DNA from: Actinomycetota bacterium
Lineage (GTDB): Bacteria > Actinomycetota > Acidimicrobiia > Acidimicrobiales > JAMCPD01
Assembly: GCA_023379935.1 (NCBI GenBank)
Contig: JAMCPD010000019.1
Location: 18,537 to 82,536, forward strand
Length of the DNA: 64,000 nt
Direction of reading: 5' to 3'
Shown: positions 1 through 8,579 of the stretch, piece after piece
Layout: each line of letters begins with the position of its first letter
Numbering within the stretch: position 1 is the stretch's first letter
Notes under the pieces: model-generated
Seen by the model: the letters and a program-made list of their open reading frames with translations, nothing else
What the model was told of the DNA's origin: nothing
Databases searched by the model: none
Made by a program: the position numbers and the translations under genes

Positions 1-181
1 GACCGCCGTTAGCAGTGATTAAGTCAACCGTTTCCACAGCTGCTTGCATGTTTATATCAGCTACCGCTACTTTCGCTCCCGCGGATGCCAACACTTGGGC
101 GCTTGCCCGTCCAATCCCCGATCCGGCTCCTGTAATGAGAGCAGTCTTATTGTCCAGCTTATTACCTAATTCTGACGACAT
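1..181 (-). CDS. Short-chain dehydrogenase/reductase, N-terminal part (cut by window edge)
   Basis: Only the first 60 codons are in the window; the gene runs off the left edge. The N-terminus begins MSSELGNKLDNKTALITGAG and continues with the Rossmann dinucleotide-binding signature TGAGSGIGRA, a classical SDR TGxxxGxG motif at about residues 19-25, followed by an acidic residue after the second beta strand (VAVADIN) that usually accompanies NAD preference. The ATG at 181 is preceded by a good ribosome binding site (AAAGGTG on the minus strand, 6-7 bases upstream). Substrate cannot be inferred from this fragment. The tRNA-Leu lies immediately upstream on the same strand. Confidence 0.85.
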   Translation of the reverse strand, partial: MSSELGNKLDNKTALITGAGSGIGRASAQVLASAGAKVAVADINMQAAVETVDLITANGG

Positions 182-204
182 TGATCACCTTTCAATAATT
201 ACTG

Positions 205-289
205 TGGGCAAGGGGGGATTTGAACCCCCACGTCCTTATCGGACACAGGAACCTGAATCCTGCGCGTCTACCAGTTCCGCCACTCACCC
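205..289 (-). tRNA. tRNA-Leu (anticodon CAG)
   Basis: An 85-nt class II tRNA folds cleanly. The acceptor stem is GGGTGAG against CTTGCCC with discriminator A. The D-arm carries the typical Leu sequence TGGCGGAACTGGTAGAC. The anticodon stem CAGGA/TCCTG encloses the loop TTCAGGT, giving anticodon CAG. A long variable arm follows, then the T-arm GGGGG-TTCAAAT-CCCCC. The 3' CCA is not encoded (ACAG follows), as is common in actinobacteria. It lies between the SDR gene and the fhaA operon. Confidence 0.95.
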
Positions 290-429
290 GGGGTCTATTT
301 ACCATCTTTTGATCTTTTGTACCTATACTGTTTTACCTGCTAAGCTCTCCACTAAAATATATTATATGAGCAATCATTCAATAAAGCCTATCTCACAAGT
401 GATAATCAAGTAAATTAAGTACTGTAATT

Positions 430-1089
430 ATGGGTTTGTCAGGTATAGAACGACGCTTAGAACATTTAGTGGAAGGTGTGTTCGCCAAAGTATTCCATGG
501 TGGGCTCCAACCTGTTGAAATAGCGCGGCGTTTGTCAAGGGAGATGGACCTGCAAAGACAGATAGGGCCCAAAGGATTTATAGTTCCAAACGACTTTGAA
601 GTACGTCTGTCTCCAAGTGACTATCAACGCCTGGGCTCTTTCACTGAATCTTTGGAGGCTGAACTGGAAGAAGCACTGGTGGATTACGCTAGGGGTGAAG
701 GTTATGTTTTACTTGGATCAATTGGTGTGAAAGTCGCAGAAGACGCTGATTTGAATGCCGGCATATTTGCGGTTGCCAGCCGCATAACTCAAGGTTCTGC
801 ACAAAAAACCAAGGGGGTGTGGATAGTTCTGCCTGATGGCAAGAGGGTAGTTGTGGGAGATGAAACTATCCTTATCGGACGATCATCAAACTGTACTATT
901 CCGCTTAAAGATCCAAATGTAAGCCGCCGTCATGCACAAGTAAGCCGGGAAGGTGGTGATGTGGTGATAACTGATTTGGGTTCCACAAACAGTACACTGG
1001 TAAATGGAATGAAGATAAAACGACGTAAACTTGTTGACGATGATGAGATAATGATAGGTATCACTAAACTTAGATTCCGATCCAGATAG
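430..1089 (+). CDS. fhaA: FhaA-like FHA-domain protein (DUF3662 + FHA)
   Basis: A 219-residue cytoplasmic adaptor of the Ser/Thr-kinase operon. Residues 1-115 match the FhaA N-terminal domain (DUF3662), beginning GLSGIERRLEHLVEGVFAKV. Residues about 140-219 form an FHA phosphothreonine-binding domain with the hallmark GRSSNC, SRRHA and GSTNST/NG motifs. In mycobacteria FhaA binds phosphorylated MurJ (MviN) and slows peptidoglycan synthesis. This protein is much shorter than the roughly 530-residue mycobacterial one because the long low-complexity linker is absent. It is first in an operon with fhaB, pstP, pbpA and pknB. No clear Shine-Dalgarno precedes the ATG, so a leaderless mRNA or an upstream start is possible. 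Confidence 0.9.
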   Translation: MGLSGIERRLEHLVEGVFAKVFHGGLQPVEIARRLSREMDLQRQIGPKGFIVPNDFEVRLSPSDYQRLGSFTESLEAELEEALVDYARGEGYVLLGSIGVKVAEDADLNAGIFAVASRITQGSAQKTKGVWIVLPDGKRVVVGDETILIGRSSNCTIPLKDPNVSRRHAQVSREGGDVVITDLGSTNSTLVNGMKIKRRKLVDDDEIMIGITKLRFRSR

Positions 1090-1126
1090 TGGGCGCCCTT
1101 CGGTAGTCCTGATAGGATAACAGTTG

Positions 1127-1603
1127 ATGCCTACTGTTTTGTTGACTATTTTAAAATATTTTCTAATCGCCTTGATCTGGTTGTTTTTTTTAAGAATCGC
1201 CAGAGCTGTTATTGTCGAGATGAAAACACCGTCGCCGCGGGATGATAAAAACACAAAAAAAACTGGTGGTTTTTACAATAATGGCGCCAGCAATCAACAA
1301 AAACGGGAAAGATTGAAGGGAAAACTCAAAGTTATAGAACCAAAAGAGCAACGAGGTGAGTTATACGAGATCAGGAACGAACTCACATTTGGGAGACAGC
1401 CAAACTGTGGAGTTATTCTGGAAAAGGACAACTTTGTCTCTAATATGCACGCTAGAATATTTAGGAAGGGGAAAGAGGTGTGGCTTGAAGATTTGGGTTC
1501 CACAAACGGAACTTATGTTAATGGTAAAAAAATTACAGCAGTTCAAATAAGGCGTAGTGATCTAATTCAAATTGGTGGTGTTGTTATGAAGGTGACCAAA
1601 TAG
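1127..1603 (+). CDS. fhaB: FhaB/FipA-like membrane-anchored FHA protein
   Basis: A 158-residue protein with one N-terminal transmembrane helix (about residues 5-27, rich in Leu/Ile/Trp), a basic linker and a C-terminal FHA domain (about 80-155). The FHA part shows FGRQPNC, SNMHARI and GSTNGTYVNG. Orthologues (FipA/FhaB) bind phosphothreonine peptides and link PknA/PknB signalling to FtsZ/FtsQ and division. The ATG at 1127 is chosen because AGGAT lies 8-9 bases upstream; a TTG directly before it (1124) is the alternative. It lies between fhaA and pstP, the conserved actinobacterial order. Confidence 0.9.
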   Translation: MPTVLLTILKYFLIALIWLFFLRIARAVIVEMKTPSPRDDKNTKKTGGFYNNGASNQQKRERLKGKLKVIEPKEQRGELYEIRNELTFGRQPNCGVILEKDNFVSNMHARIFRKGKEVWLEDLGSTNGTYVNGKKITAVQIRRSDLIQIGGVVMKVTK

Positions 1604-1618
1604 TTAAGTGATAACAAG

Positions 1619-2902
1619 ATGATTTTACTGCGTTCCGGTTCGGCTACCGATGTAGGGTTAATAAGGCCCAACAATCAGGATGTGGCTTTTACGGGAAAAG
1701 GCTTGTTCGTTGTAGCTGATGGATTGGGGGGTCATGTAGGCGGCGAAGTGGCTGCCAAATTAGCAGTCGATACCTTAGTGGGCTCCTTTTTTATTAATGA
1801 ACCTCAACAAAGCCCGGGTGGGGAAGACCTACTGAAAAAAAGGCTGTTGCGAGCCGTAAGCCAGGCAAATCATGCCATCTGGAAAACCGCTTACCAAAAC
1901 AGCGAGCTTCGCGGCATGGGAACCACTCTTACGGCTGCTGTTTGGGTTTCAAATGGTGAGGACGAAGAGGCGGGTAAACTGATATTTGCGCATGTGGGTG
2001 ATTCCAGAGCATATATTTTACACCGCGGCTGTTTAAAAAGGTTGACCGTTGATCATAACGTGAAAGAGGAGCTCAAAAACAAGAAACAGACCAGCAAAGA
2101 CCCCAGGATTGCTCTTAGGGCCAAACATGTTTTAACGCGTGCGCTTGGCGTAGAGCCTACAGTCAACATAGATATGTTCCAAGCCGCTTTTTTGGACGGG
2201 GACAGACTGATGTTATGTACTGACGGGCTAACCAATGAGGTTGATGAAGATACAATTGCCGATGTATTGACCAACTTGTCTGATCCAACTGTCGTTGCCG
2301 AAGAACTTGTCAGACAAGCCCGCGCGAACGGGGGGAATGATAACATTACCGTAGTCGTTGTTGATGCAACTGTGCTCGAAGAAGGTACCGGCCTACAAAA
2401 AGACGACCTACAAAAAGACAGTTCTGCCGATATTTTTATTGCCGCTCAATCAGATGACAGCGGAGGTATTTCATCATTTTCCGATCCGGACTTACCCTCC
2501 ACCCACCCATTTCTACACTGGCTACGCAACCTGTTCACACTGCGCTTTATAAGTTTTATACTGTTATTGGCCGCTTTGGCGGGAGCAGTATTTCTTACGC
2601 TGAGGTGGGTAACCAGCCATTCTTATTTTGTTGGTTTGGACAAAGGTTACCTGGCTATTTACAAAGGAAGGTCTGAAGCTTTTTTAGGATTTAGCCCAAA
2701 ACTTATACAAAAAACAGATGTGAAGAGTTCACAAATACTCCAATCTCGCTTACCTGATTTACAAAACGGCGTTGAGGTGTCCTCACTACATGCTGCTTGG
2801 CGATATGTGAACAACCTTGTAAAAGAGGCTGCCTTATTTCAAAACAACCCCGCCACTACCACTACTTTAGCAAACACCAACACCACGGTCGGGTCTGGTT
2901 AA
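1619..2902 (+). CDS. pstP: PstP-type PP2C Ser/Thr protein phosphatase
   Basis: A 427-residue membrane phosphatase that would reverse PknB phosphorylation. The PP2C domain occupies residues 1-240: metal-binding motifs NNQD near 20, ADGLGGHVGGE near 37, GMGTT near 100, HVGDSRAY near 122, CTDGL near 200 and GGNDNITVVVV near 240. An acidic juxtamembrane linker is followed by one transmembrane helix at about 308-330 and a short extracellular tail ending in a Thr-rich stretch. The linker carries a 15-bp tandem duplication (2392-2421) encoding LQKDDLQKDS. rodA, which usually follows pstP, is missing here; pbpA begins 13 bases downstream. Confidence 0.95.
   Translation: MILLRSGSATDVGLIRPNNQDVAFTGKGLFVVADGLGGHVGGEVAAKLAVDTLVGSFFINEPQQSPGGEDLLKKRLLRAVSQANHAIWKTAYQNSELRGMGTTLTAAVWVSNGEDEEAGKLIFAHVGDSRAYILHRGCLKRLTVDHNVKEELKNKKQTSKDPRIALRAKHVLTRALGVEPTVNIDMFQAAFLDGDRLMLCTDGLTNEVDEDTIADVLTNLSDPTVVAEELVRQARANGGNDNITVVVVDATVLEEGTGLQKDDLQKDSSADIFIAAQSDDSGGISSFSDPDLPSTHPFLHWLRNLFTLRFISFILLLAALAGAVFLTLRWVTSHSYFVGLDKGYLAIYKGRSEAFLGFSPKLIQKTDVKSSQILQSRLPDLQNGVEVSSLHAAWRYVNNLVKEAALFQNNPATTTTLANTNTTVGSG
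2392..2421 (+). repeat. 15-bp in-frame tandem duplication in pstP
   Basis: Two adjacent 15-bp units starting CCTACAAAAAGAC differ at two positions and encode LQKDD then LQKDS in the cytoplasmic linker of PstP. The reading frame is kept. This is one of several 15-bp tandem duplications in the window. Confidence 0.8.
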
Positions 2903-2915
2903 ATGGATATAAACG

Positions 2916-4397
2916 ATGGATAAACGTATTCGCTATTTAGGGGTTGTACTGCTGCTTGCTTTTAGTGTTTTATTTCTTCAGTTGAACAACATACAAGTAC
3001 GCCAAGCTTCAGCTTTGGCTAATGCCCCGGGAAACTACCGCAATGTTTTGCTATCTCTGCAAAGACCGAGAGGCACTATTGTGACCTCAGATAATGTTGT
3101 GGTAGCACGTTCTCTCCCGACAAAAGGTGGAATTTATAAGTATCAGCGCGTTTATCCCGAAGGACGGTTATTCGCTGACATAACCGGCTACTACTCCTTG
3201 ATATATGGAGCCACCGGCGCTGAAAGCAGTTACAACTCAGCCTTGTCAGCCTATTTGACACCGCTCAATACCTTACGGGACTTACTTGATCGCAAATTTG
3301 TAACGAACACCTTGGTCCTCACGGTGTTGAACAGCCTACAACAAACAGCTGCCAAAGCTTTGGGGAACAGGAAAGGAGCAGTGGTGGTCATACAACCTTC
3401 AACGGGAGCTATACTGGCCATGTACAGTTCGCCAACCTACAATCCAAATAATCTTTCTTCTTTAAACTCAACCGAAGTACACGCCGCCTGGAAACGATAC
3501 ATTGAAAACCCACAAAATCCTATGTTGCCGCGGGCATACGCGCGAAGTTATGCTCCGGGATCCACCTTTAAAATTATCACCTCATCTGCGGTATACGATC
3601 ATGATCCAAAAATAGCAACTACGTTATTCCCATCTTTAAGCGGTCTTGTACTGCCCCAAACTTCTCATATTCTCTATAACTATGCCCATGAGGTATGCGG
3701 CGGGTATATGCCGGAACTGTTTAAAGTCTCTTGTGACAGCGGTTACGGACAAATTGGTCTTGATCTTGGCCCACAAAACTTGTTCAATGAAGCAACAAGT
3801 TTTGGGTTTAATAAAATACCCCCGCTCGATATTCCAGGCGCAGCTGCCTCCACTTTCCCCCCGGTCAGTTCTTACGCCACTGACCCTTCCGCAGTGGCGT
3901 TTTCAGCTATTGGCCAGTTTAATGTATCATCCACCGCATTGCAGATGGCAATTGCTACCGCAGCCATTGCCAACAAGGGCATCATTATGATACCCCACAT
4001 CATGGCGCAGATACGCAACTATCAAGGGCAACTGGTTAAAGCTTGGACACCAAAAATGTGGCTGCATGCCACATCCGCTTCGACAGCGGCTAAAGTTAAA
4101 GGTTTAATGATTGGGGTAACACAGGGTGGCACTGCCACCAATGTGGCTATTCCCGGTGTTTTGGTTGCCGCAAAGACAGGAACTGCCCAAGGAGTTCCCG
4201 GCCAATGTTGCACTAACTGGCTGGCGGGGTTTGCTCCGGCCAACAATCCGTTGGTTGTTGTGGTCACGGTAGTACCATATCAACCCGGACTTGGATATAA
4301 TCCAACTGGTTCTGCTATAGCCGGCCCAGTGGAGAGAACAATGTTAATTGCTGCGCTAGCGCAGGCAAATCGTATTAAACAGATAGAAGGAGAATAG
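2916..4397 (+). CDS. pbpA: Class B penicillin-binding protein (PbpA family) with an SCD in place of SxN
   Basis: A 493-residue septal/elongation transpeptidase. It has an N-terminal membrane anchor (about residues 8-25), a short non-penicillin-binding domain with the RGTI motif near 52, and a transpeptidase domain from about 150. Active-site motifs are S216-T-F-K219 (SxxK) and K420-T-G422 (KTGTA). The middle SxN motif reads S272-C-D274, so the usual asparagine is aspartate, at the place where mycobacterial PbpA has SCN. It follows pstP directly and precedes pknB, as in other actinobacteria except that rodA and pknA are absent. It is likely active, but the substitution deserves attention. Confidence 0.93.
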   Translation: MDKRIRYLGVVLLLAFSVLFLQLNNIQVRQASALANAPGNYRNVLLSLQRPRGTIVTSDNVVVARSLPTKGGIYKYQRVYPEGRLFADITGYYSLIYGATGAESSYNSALSAYLTPLNTLRDLLDRKFVTNTLVLTVLNSLQQTAAKALGNRKGAVVVIQPSTGAILAMYSSPTYNPNNLSSLNSTEVHAAWKRYIENPQNPMLPRAYARSYAPGSTFKIITSSAVYDHDPKIATTLFPSLSGLVLPQTSHILYNYAHEVCGGYMPELFKVSCDSGYGQIGLDLGPQNLFNEATSFGFNKIPPLDIPGAAASTFPPVSSYATDPSAVAFSAIGQFNVSSTALQMAIATAAIANKGIIMIPHIMAQIRNYQGQLVKAWTPKMWLHATSASTAAKVKGLMIGVTQGGTATNVAIPGVLVAAKTGTAQGVPGQCCTNWLAGFAPANNPLVVVVTVVPYQPGLGYNPTGSAIAGPVERTMLIAALAQANRIKQIEGE

Positions 4398-4402
4398 GTT
4401 AA

Positions 4403-6409
4403 GTGAGTAGTACAGGACCAATTACACCTCAAATATTGGGAGGACGGTATGAACTTTCACGTCGTATTGCTCGCGGCGGTATGGCGGATGTGTATCAAGC
4501 AAAGGACTTATTGTTGGATAGGCATGTCGCGGTAAAAGTACTCTTCCCCGAACTATCTGTTGATAAAGCATTTGTAAACAGGTTTAAACAAGAAGCTAAG
4601 GCTGCAGCTAATTTAAGTCATCCGCACATAGTTCCCGTTTTTGACTGGGGTGAAGATGGCAGTCACTACTTTATCGTTATGGAGTTTATAAATGGGCAGT
4701 CACTGTCAACCTTGATTCACACTGCCGGCTCCTTACCACCTACCCGCGCGGCATCTATAGCAAAGGATGTGGCAAGTGCCTTATCTTATGCACATCAACA
4801 CGGCGTTGTTCACAGGGATATCAAACCCGGCAATGTTTTAATTACGGAAGAAGGGATAATCAAAGTAACTGATTTCGGAATTGCACGAGCAATCAATACC
4901 GAAGACAATGTTACTCAAACGGGATCTGTTATGGGAACGGCTACATATTTTTCGCCTGAACAAGCAAGAGGTTTAACTATAGATGCGCGCAGTGATATTT
5001 ATTCATTAGGTGTAGTCCTATATGAGATGACCGTTGGAAGACCCCCTTTTGTCGGCGAAAACCCTGTGTCTGTCGCATACAAACATGTGTCTGAACAGCC
5101 GCCTTCGTTAAGACAGTTCAATGCATCAGTCCCTTCGGACCTCGAAACTATTATCGCAAAAGCGCTCTCAAAGTCTCCGCAGGATCGTTATCAAACTGCT
5201 CTGGAAATGCAGACCGATTTGGAGCGTTTCTGTCACGGCGAATCGATTGGTATAAGATCGCAAACCGGCCCAGCCAACTTGAGGGGTGACAACGATCTTA
5301 CCATGGTACTGCCCTCTATGGGCTCTGGTGAGCGAACGCAGGTGTTGACCGCAATATCACCATCAACCGATAACCTGTTGGCGGATGAGTATTTAGATGA
5401 TGACTCAGACGATAAGGGGAATCACCAGACCATTGTTTACCTTGTGATTTTGGGGATTCTTTTAATAGCCTTGGGTGTAGTCGTATATATGTTTGGCCAT
5501 TTGTTCGGATATTTCGGAGGATCATCAACAACTTCATCTTTTAATCTGCCCAATGTGGTCGGAAAGCCTCTTTCCACCGTAGAATCGTTGCTTGCCCGCG
5601 ATGGATTAAAGGTATCTGTCAACACGGTTTCCAGCCGAGATCCGAAGGGAACTGTTATTTCTACCACTCCTTCGCCAAACACCTCTGTAACACGAGGTAA
5701 TACCATCCATTTGACGGTAAGTGGCGGTCTGCTTCAAGTCACAATGCCAAACCTTGTAGGTGACACCTTTTCTTCTGCAAGCGCTAGGTTGAGTAAAGAT
5801 AGTTTGAAGGTTTCAGAAACCAAGGTGGCAACCAATGTTTATGCGCAAGGAGATGTTGTAAGCCAAAGCATACCCGAAGGAACGGTTGTAACTGAAGGTA
5901 CTACGGTTGATTTGGTCGTTGCGGTATCACCGGGAAATTCAACCATCCCAAGCGTGGTTGGTGATACCCCTGCACAAGCAGGTAATATCTTGGGACAAGC
6001 GGGGTTCAAGGTGGGAACCACAACATACCAGTACTCCACCTCTATTGCTACCGGTTATGTTATAACAACCAGCCCGCCACCCGGTAATAAGGTGGCTTCG
6101 GCTACAACAGTTGATCTTGTTGTATCTGAAGGAGCAGCTGAGGTAACCGTCCCCTCTGTAATAGGTGATACGTTGAGCCAAGCCGAAACTGTTTTAACTA
6201 ATGCCGGTTTTGTTGCCAGCCCTGCTGCTTATCAGGTAAGCAATCCGAGCTATATCGGCATAGTGATGGATCAAACTCCATCCAGTGGCACTTTGATAAC
6301 CCAAGGGTCGTCGGTAACTATTTATGTGGGACAAGCAGCTACTACCACTACCACCACTACCACCACTACCACCACTACCACCACTACCACCACTACCACA
6401 ATTCCTTAA
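4403..6409 (+). CDS. pknB: PknB-type Ser/Thr kinase with four PASTA domains and a poly-Thr tail
   Basis: A 668-residue transmembrane kinase. The kinase domain (about 12-275) has the glycine loop ARGGMADV, catalytic lysine K45, HRD at 137-139, DFG at 157-159 and an activation loop with several Thr (T171, T173). A juxtamembrane region leads to one transmembrane helix (about 343-365) and four extracellular PASTA repeats (about 381-645), which in this family sense muropeptides or lipid II. The last 22 residues are 20 threonines followed by Ile-Pro. The GTG start at 4403 has AAGGAGA about 10 bases upstream. It is last in the fhaA operon and convergent with pabA. No separate pknA is present. Confidence 0.96.
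   Translation: MSSTGPITPQILGGRYELSRRIARGGMADVYQAKDLLLDRHVAVKVLFPELSVDKAFVNRFKQEAKAAANLSHPHIVPVFDWGEDGSHYFIVMEFINGQSLSTLIHTAGSLPPTRAASIAKDVASALSYAHQHGVVHRDIKPGNVLITEEGIIKVTDFGIARAINTEDNVTQTGSVMGTATYFSPEQARGLTIDARSDIYSLGVVLYEMTVGRPPFVGENPVSVAYKHVSEQPPSLRQFNASVPSDLETIIAKALSKSPQDRYQTALEMQTDLERFCHGESIGIRSQTGPANLRGDNDLTMVLPSMGSGERTQVLTAISPSTDNLLADEYLDDDSDDKGNHQTIVYLVILGILLIALGVVVYMFGHLFGYFGGSSTTSSFNLPNVVGKPLSTVESLLARDGLKVSVNTVSSRDPKGTVISTTPSPNTSVTRGNTIHLTVSGGLLQVTMPNLVGDTFSSASARLSKDSLKVSETKVATNVYAQGDVVSQSIPEGTVVTEGTTVDLVVAVSPGNSTIPSVVGDTPAQAGNILGQAGFKVGTTTYQYSTSIATGYVITTSPPPGNKVASATTVDLVVSEGAAEVTVPSVIGDTLSQAETVLTNAGFVASPAAYQVSNPSYIGIVMDQTPSSGTLITQGSSVTIYVGQAATTTTTTTTTTTTTTTTTTTTIP
6341..6400 (+). 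repeat. Threonine-codon minisatellite at the 3' end of pknB
   Basis: Sixty bases made only of ACT, ACC and one final ACA codon, organised largely as a 9-bp unit (ACTACCACC). It encodes exactly 20 consecutive threonines after the fourth PASTA domain. The strand asymmetry and short period suggest slippage-prone length variation. Such tails may be O-glycosylated linkers or cell-wall-spanning tethers (inference). Confidence 0.9.
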
Positions 6410-6445
6410 AACGCGACATGGCACATGCCAACCGGATGGACAACT

Positions 6446-7045
6446 TCACCCAAGCGTATGTTGTATGCAAATATTTACGAAGTTGGCTATCAGTTGTTTG
6501 CCGTCAGTGGTCAATATAGATTCAGGATGAAACTGGACGCCCTCTATGGGCAACTCACGATGGCGTACAGCCATTATGGTATCTTTATCATCTTTGCCGG
6601 TATAGGCTGTTAGTTCTAAGTCGGACGACAAACTGGCCTTATCTATCACCAAGGAGTGGTATCTGGTGGCGGTTATAGGACTCGTTAAACCGGACAACAC
6701 ACCGCGGCCATTGTGGTAAATGAGAGATGTTTTACCATGCATGATCTCCGGAGCTTGAACAATTTTAGCACCAAATACCTGTCCGATACACTGATGCCCT
6801 AAGCATACACCTAGAATCGGTGTTTTTTGGGTTGCAAACTTTTTAATGAGTTCATTGCTTATACCTGCATCCTCGGGTCGTCCGGGGCCCGGAGAGACTA
6901 CAACCCCGTCGGGTTTAAGTTTAATCAACTCGTCTAAGTTAGCATAATCATTTCTTACGACACTCAGGTGAGCACCCAGTTCACCCAGGTATTGAACAAG
7001 GTTATACACAAATGAATCATAGTTATCAACAACTAAAATATGCAT
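6446..7045 (-). CDS. pabA: Glutamine amidotransferase, PabA/TrpG family
   Basis: A 199-residue class I glutaminase subunit that would release ammonia from glutamine for aminodeoxychorismate (folate) or anthranilate (tryptophan) synthase. Motifs are DNYDSFVYNL at the N-terminus, the oxyanion loop SPGPGRPED, the nucleophile in GVCLGHQ (Cys near 81) and the catalytic pair in GVQFHPESI near 170. Location between pknB and crgA matches the pabA (trpG) position in mycobacteria and streptomycetes. No pabB or trpE lies nearby, so the partner synthase is elsewhere. It is divergent from crgA with 53 bases between the start codons. Confidence 0.92.
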   Translation of the reverse strand: MHILVVDNYDSFVYNLVQYLGELGAHLSVVRNDYANLDELIKLKPDGVVVSPGPGRPEDAGISNELIKKFATQKTPILGVCLGHQCIGQVFGAKIVQAPEIMHGKTSLIYHNGRGVLSGLTSPITATRYHSLVIDKASLSSDLELTAYTGKDDKDTIMAVRHRELPIEGVQFHPESILTTDGKQLIANFVNICIQHTLG

Positions 7046-7083
7046 CAGTTTACACTCATATCTACCACTTTATAGCTTACATC

Positions 7084-7092
7084 TGCTATCAT
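7084..7092 (+). promoter_or_regulatory. Extended -10 element for crgA, probable leaderless mRNA
   Basis: TGcTATCAT (TG at 7084-7085, hexamer 7087-7092) is an extended -10 element whose expected start site falls on or next to the crgA ATG at 7099. No Shine-Dalgarno precedes that ATG, so translation is probably leaderless. No good -35 is visible at the matching distance; an alternative pair TTTACA (7049-7054) / TATAGC (7071-7076) with 16 bases between could serve instead. Confidence 0.4.
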
Positions 7093-7098
7093 TATTGT

Positions 7099-7386
7099 AT
7101 GACTCCACGCCGACATAACCTTAGGGGAGGTCGTGTAACACCAAAAAAGTCTCAACAACAAGAGCAGGAATATCTAACCGGGCGCTACACACCGCCAATC
7201 CCCAAACGCTTAAAGACCAGTCCGTTATGGATACCCATCTTAATGTTTGCAGCGCTTGGCATCGGAATATTGATGATAATAACCAACTACCTTGGAATTT
7301 TGCCCGGTGGAACCTCGGGGTGGTACCTGTTGGGCGGATTGGCCTTACTGGCAATAGGGTTCTTTACGGCCACCCGTTACCGGTAA
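7099..7386 (+). CDS. crgA: CrgA-like cell division inhibitor/scaffold
   Basis: A 95-residue protein with a basic N-terminal half, the conserved segment SPLWIPILMFAALG and two transmembrane helices (about 41-62 and 72-90) ending at Arg95. This is the CrgA (UPF0233) architecture; CrgA interacts with FtsZ, FtsQ and PBPs during actinobacterial septation. The open frame extends upstream into the pabA start region, but ATG 7099 gives the family's usual length and N-terminus. It sits next to pabA and pknB as in other actinobacteria and is convergent with the thiolase gene. Confidence 0.9.
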   Translation: MTPRRHNLRGGRVTPKKSQQQEQEYLTGRYTPPIPKRLKTSPLWIPILMFAALGIGILMIITNYLGILPGGTSGWYLLGGLALLAIGFFTATRYR

Positions 7387-7403
7387 ATTTGGTTATTGGT
7401 AAA

Positions 7404-8579
7404 CTACAATCTCTCCACAATGGTGGCGTTAGCCATACCTCCGCCTTCACACATGGTTTGAAGACCCCACCTGCCGCCAGTACGTTCAAGCTCATTGACC
7501 AAGGTCGCCATAAGCTTGGCACCTGAACAACCCAGGGGGTGTCCTAACGCTATGGCACCGCCATTTACATTAACCTTTTCCATGTTGGGATGAAGTTCTT
7601 TTTCCCAAGCAAGCACTACAGATGCAAATGCCTCATTTATTTCAATCAAATCTATATCATCAATGGTCAGTTTGCCTTTTTCCAATACTTTCTTTGTTGC
7701 CGGTATCGGTCCGGTAAGCATAGTAACGGGATCAACTCCGGCCAACGAAAAGGAGTGAAACCGGGCTCTGGGTTTTAGGTTGAGTTGGGATGCTCGTTCT
7801 TCACTCATGATCAATACAGCAGACGCTCCATCGGTGATTTGGGAAGAGTTGGCTGCCGTCACCTTCCCATCAGGTTTAAAGGCTGGTTTTAATGTAGCCA
7901 AGGTTTCAACAGTACTATCCGGCCTTATTCCCTCATCCGCACTGACAATCTCATCGGTATCATTACCTTTGTCATCCTTGACAGCCAAAGGTATGATCTC
8001 ATTGGCAAATCTGCCTTCTTTTGTGGCTTTGGCAGCATTTTGATGACTTTTGACACTAAAGGTATCCAGATCTTCTCTCGTAAGGTTCCACTGGTCAGCA
8101 ATCATCTCAGCTGATATTCCCTGAGAAACAAGTCCGCCTCTTTCTTTATATCTGTTCATTACTTGGGGTCCAAAAGGGAATCCCATATTTGGAACTATTG
8201 AAGAACCCATAGGCACCCTGGTCATACTTTCAATACCGGCAGCAACAACTATATCGTAAAATCCGGTCATAACGCCTTGAGCGGCAAAGCTCATGGCTTG
8301 TTGGGAAGAACCGCATTGGCGATCTATGGTTGTCGCGCAGACAGACTCGGGAAACCCGGCGGCCAAGACGGCATTACGACCAATATTCACACCTTGTTCC
8401 GCTACCTGCATAACACAACCCATTATTACATCTTCAATCAAAGCGGGATCAAGATCGTTTCTTTGAACAAGGGCTTTGAGTGGCTCGGCAGCCAGATCAA
8501 CTGGGTGCCACCCAGAAAGCTTTCCGTTGCGCTTGCCTCCTATTGTCCTTACGGCATCTACTATTACTGCTGTTGGCAT
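7404..8579 (-). CDS. Acetyl-CoA C-acyltransferase (thiolase, FadA-like)
   Basis: A 391-residue thiolase II family enzyme for acyl-CoA cleavage (beta-oxidation) or acetoacetyl-CoA formation. The acylated cysteine is in [11 protein letters not shown] (Cys near 89), the GHP histidine in [15 protein letters not shown] near 347, and the second catalytic Cys in [10 protein letters not shown] near 378. Length is standard. The ATG at 8579 has AAGGAG about 8 bases upstream. No acyl-CoA dehydrogenase or FadB neighbour is present, so the pathway cannot be fixed; steroid or fatty-acid catabolism are possible. Confidence 0.92.
   Translation of the reverse strand: MPTAVIVDAVRTIGGKRNGKLSGWHPVDLAAEPLKALVQRNDLDPALIEDVIMGCVMQVAEQGVNIGRNAVLAAGFPESVCATTIDRQCGSSQQAMSFAAQGVMTGFYDIVVAAGIESMTRVPMGSSIVPNMGFPFGPQVMNRYKERGGLVSQGISAEMIADQWNLTREDLDTFSVKSHQNAAKATKEGRFANEIIPLAVKDDKGNDTDEIVSADEGIRPDSTVETLATLKPAFKPDGKVTAANSSQITDGASAVLIMSEERASQLNLKPRARFHSFSLAGVDPVTMLTGPIPATKKVLEKGKLTIDDIDLIEINEAFASVVLAWEKELHPNMEKVNVNGGAIALGHPLGCSGAKLMATLVNELERTGGRWGLQTMCEGGGMANATIVERL

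Noticed and set aside
15..413. 132-codon plus-strand frame at the left edge
   Set aside because: It runs antisense to the SDR gene and through the tRNA-Leu; the GGFEPPRPY-type peptide is the familiar artefact of translating a tRNA gene's T-arm on the wrong strand.
886..1254. 122-codon minus-strand frame over fhaA/fhaB
   Set aside because: Shadow of the FHA coding sequences; no ribosome binding site or protein-like composition.
6194..6424. Ser-Gly repeat frame antisense to pknB
   Set aside because: It is the complement of the threonine-codon tract and has no independent support.
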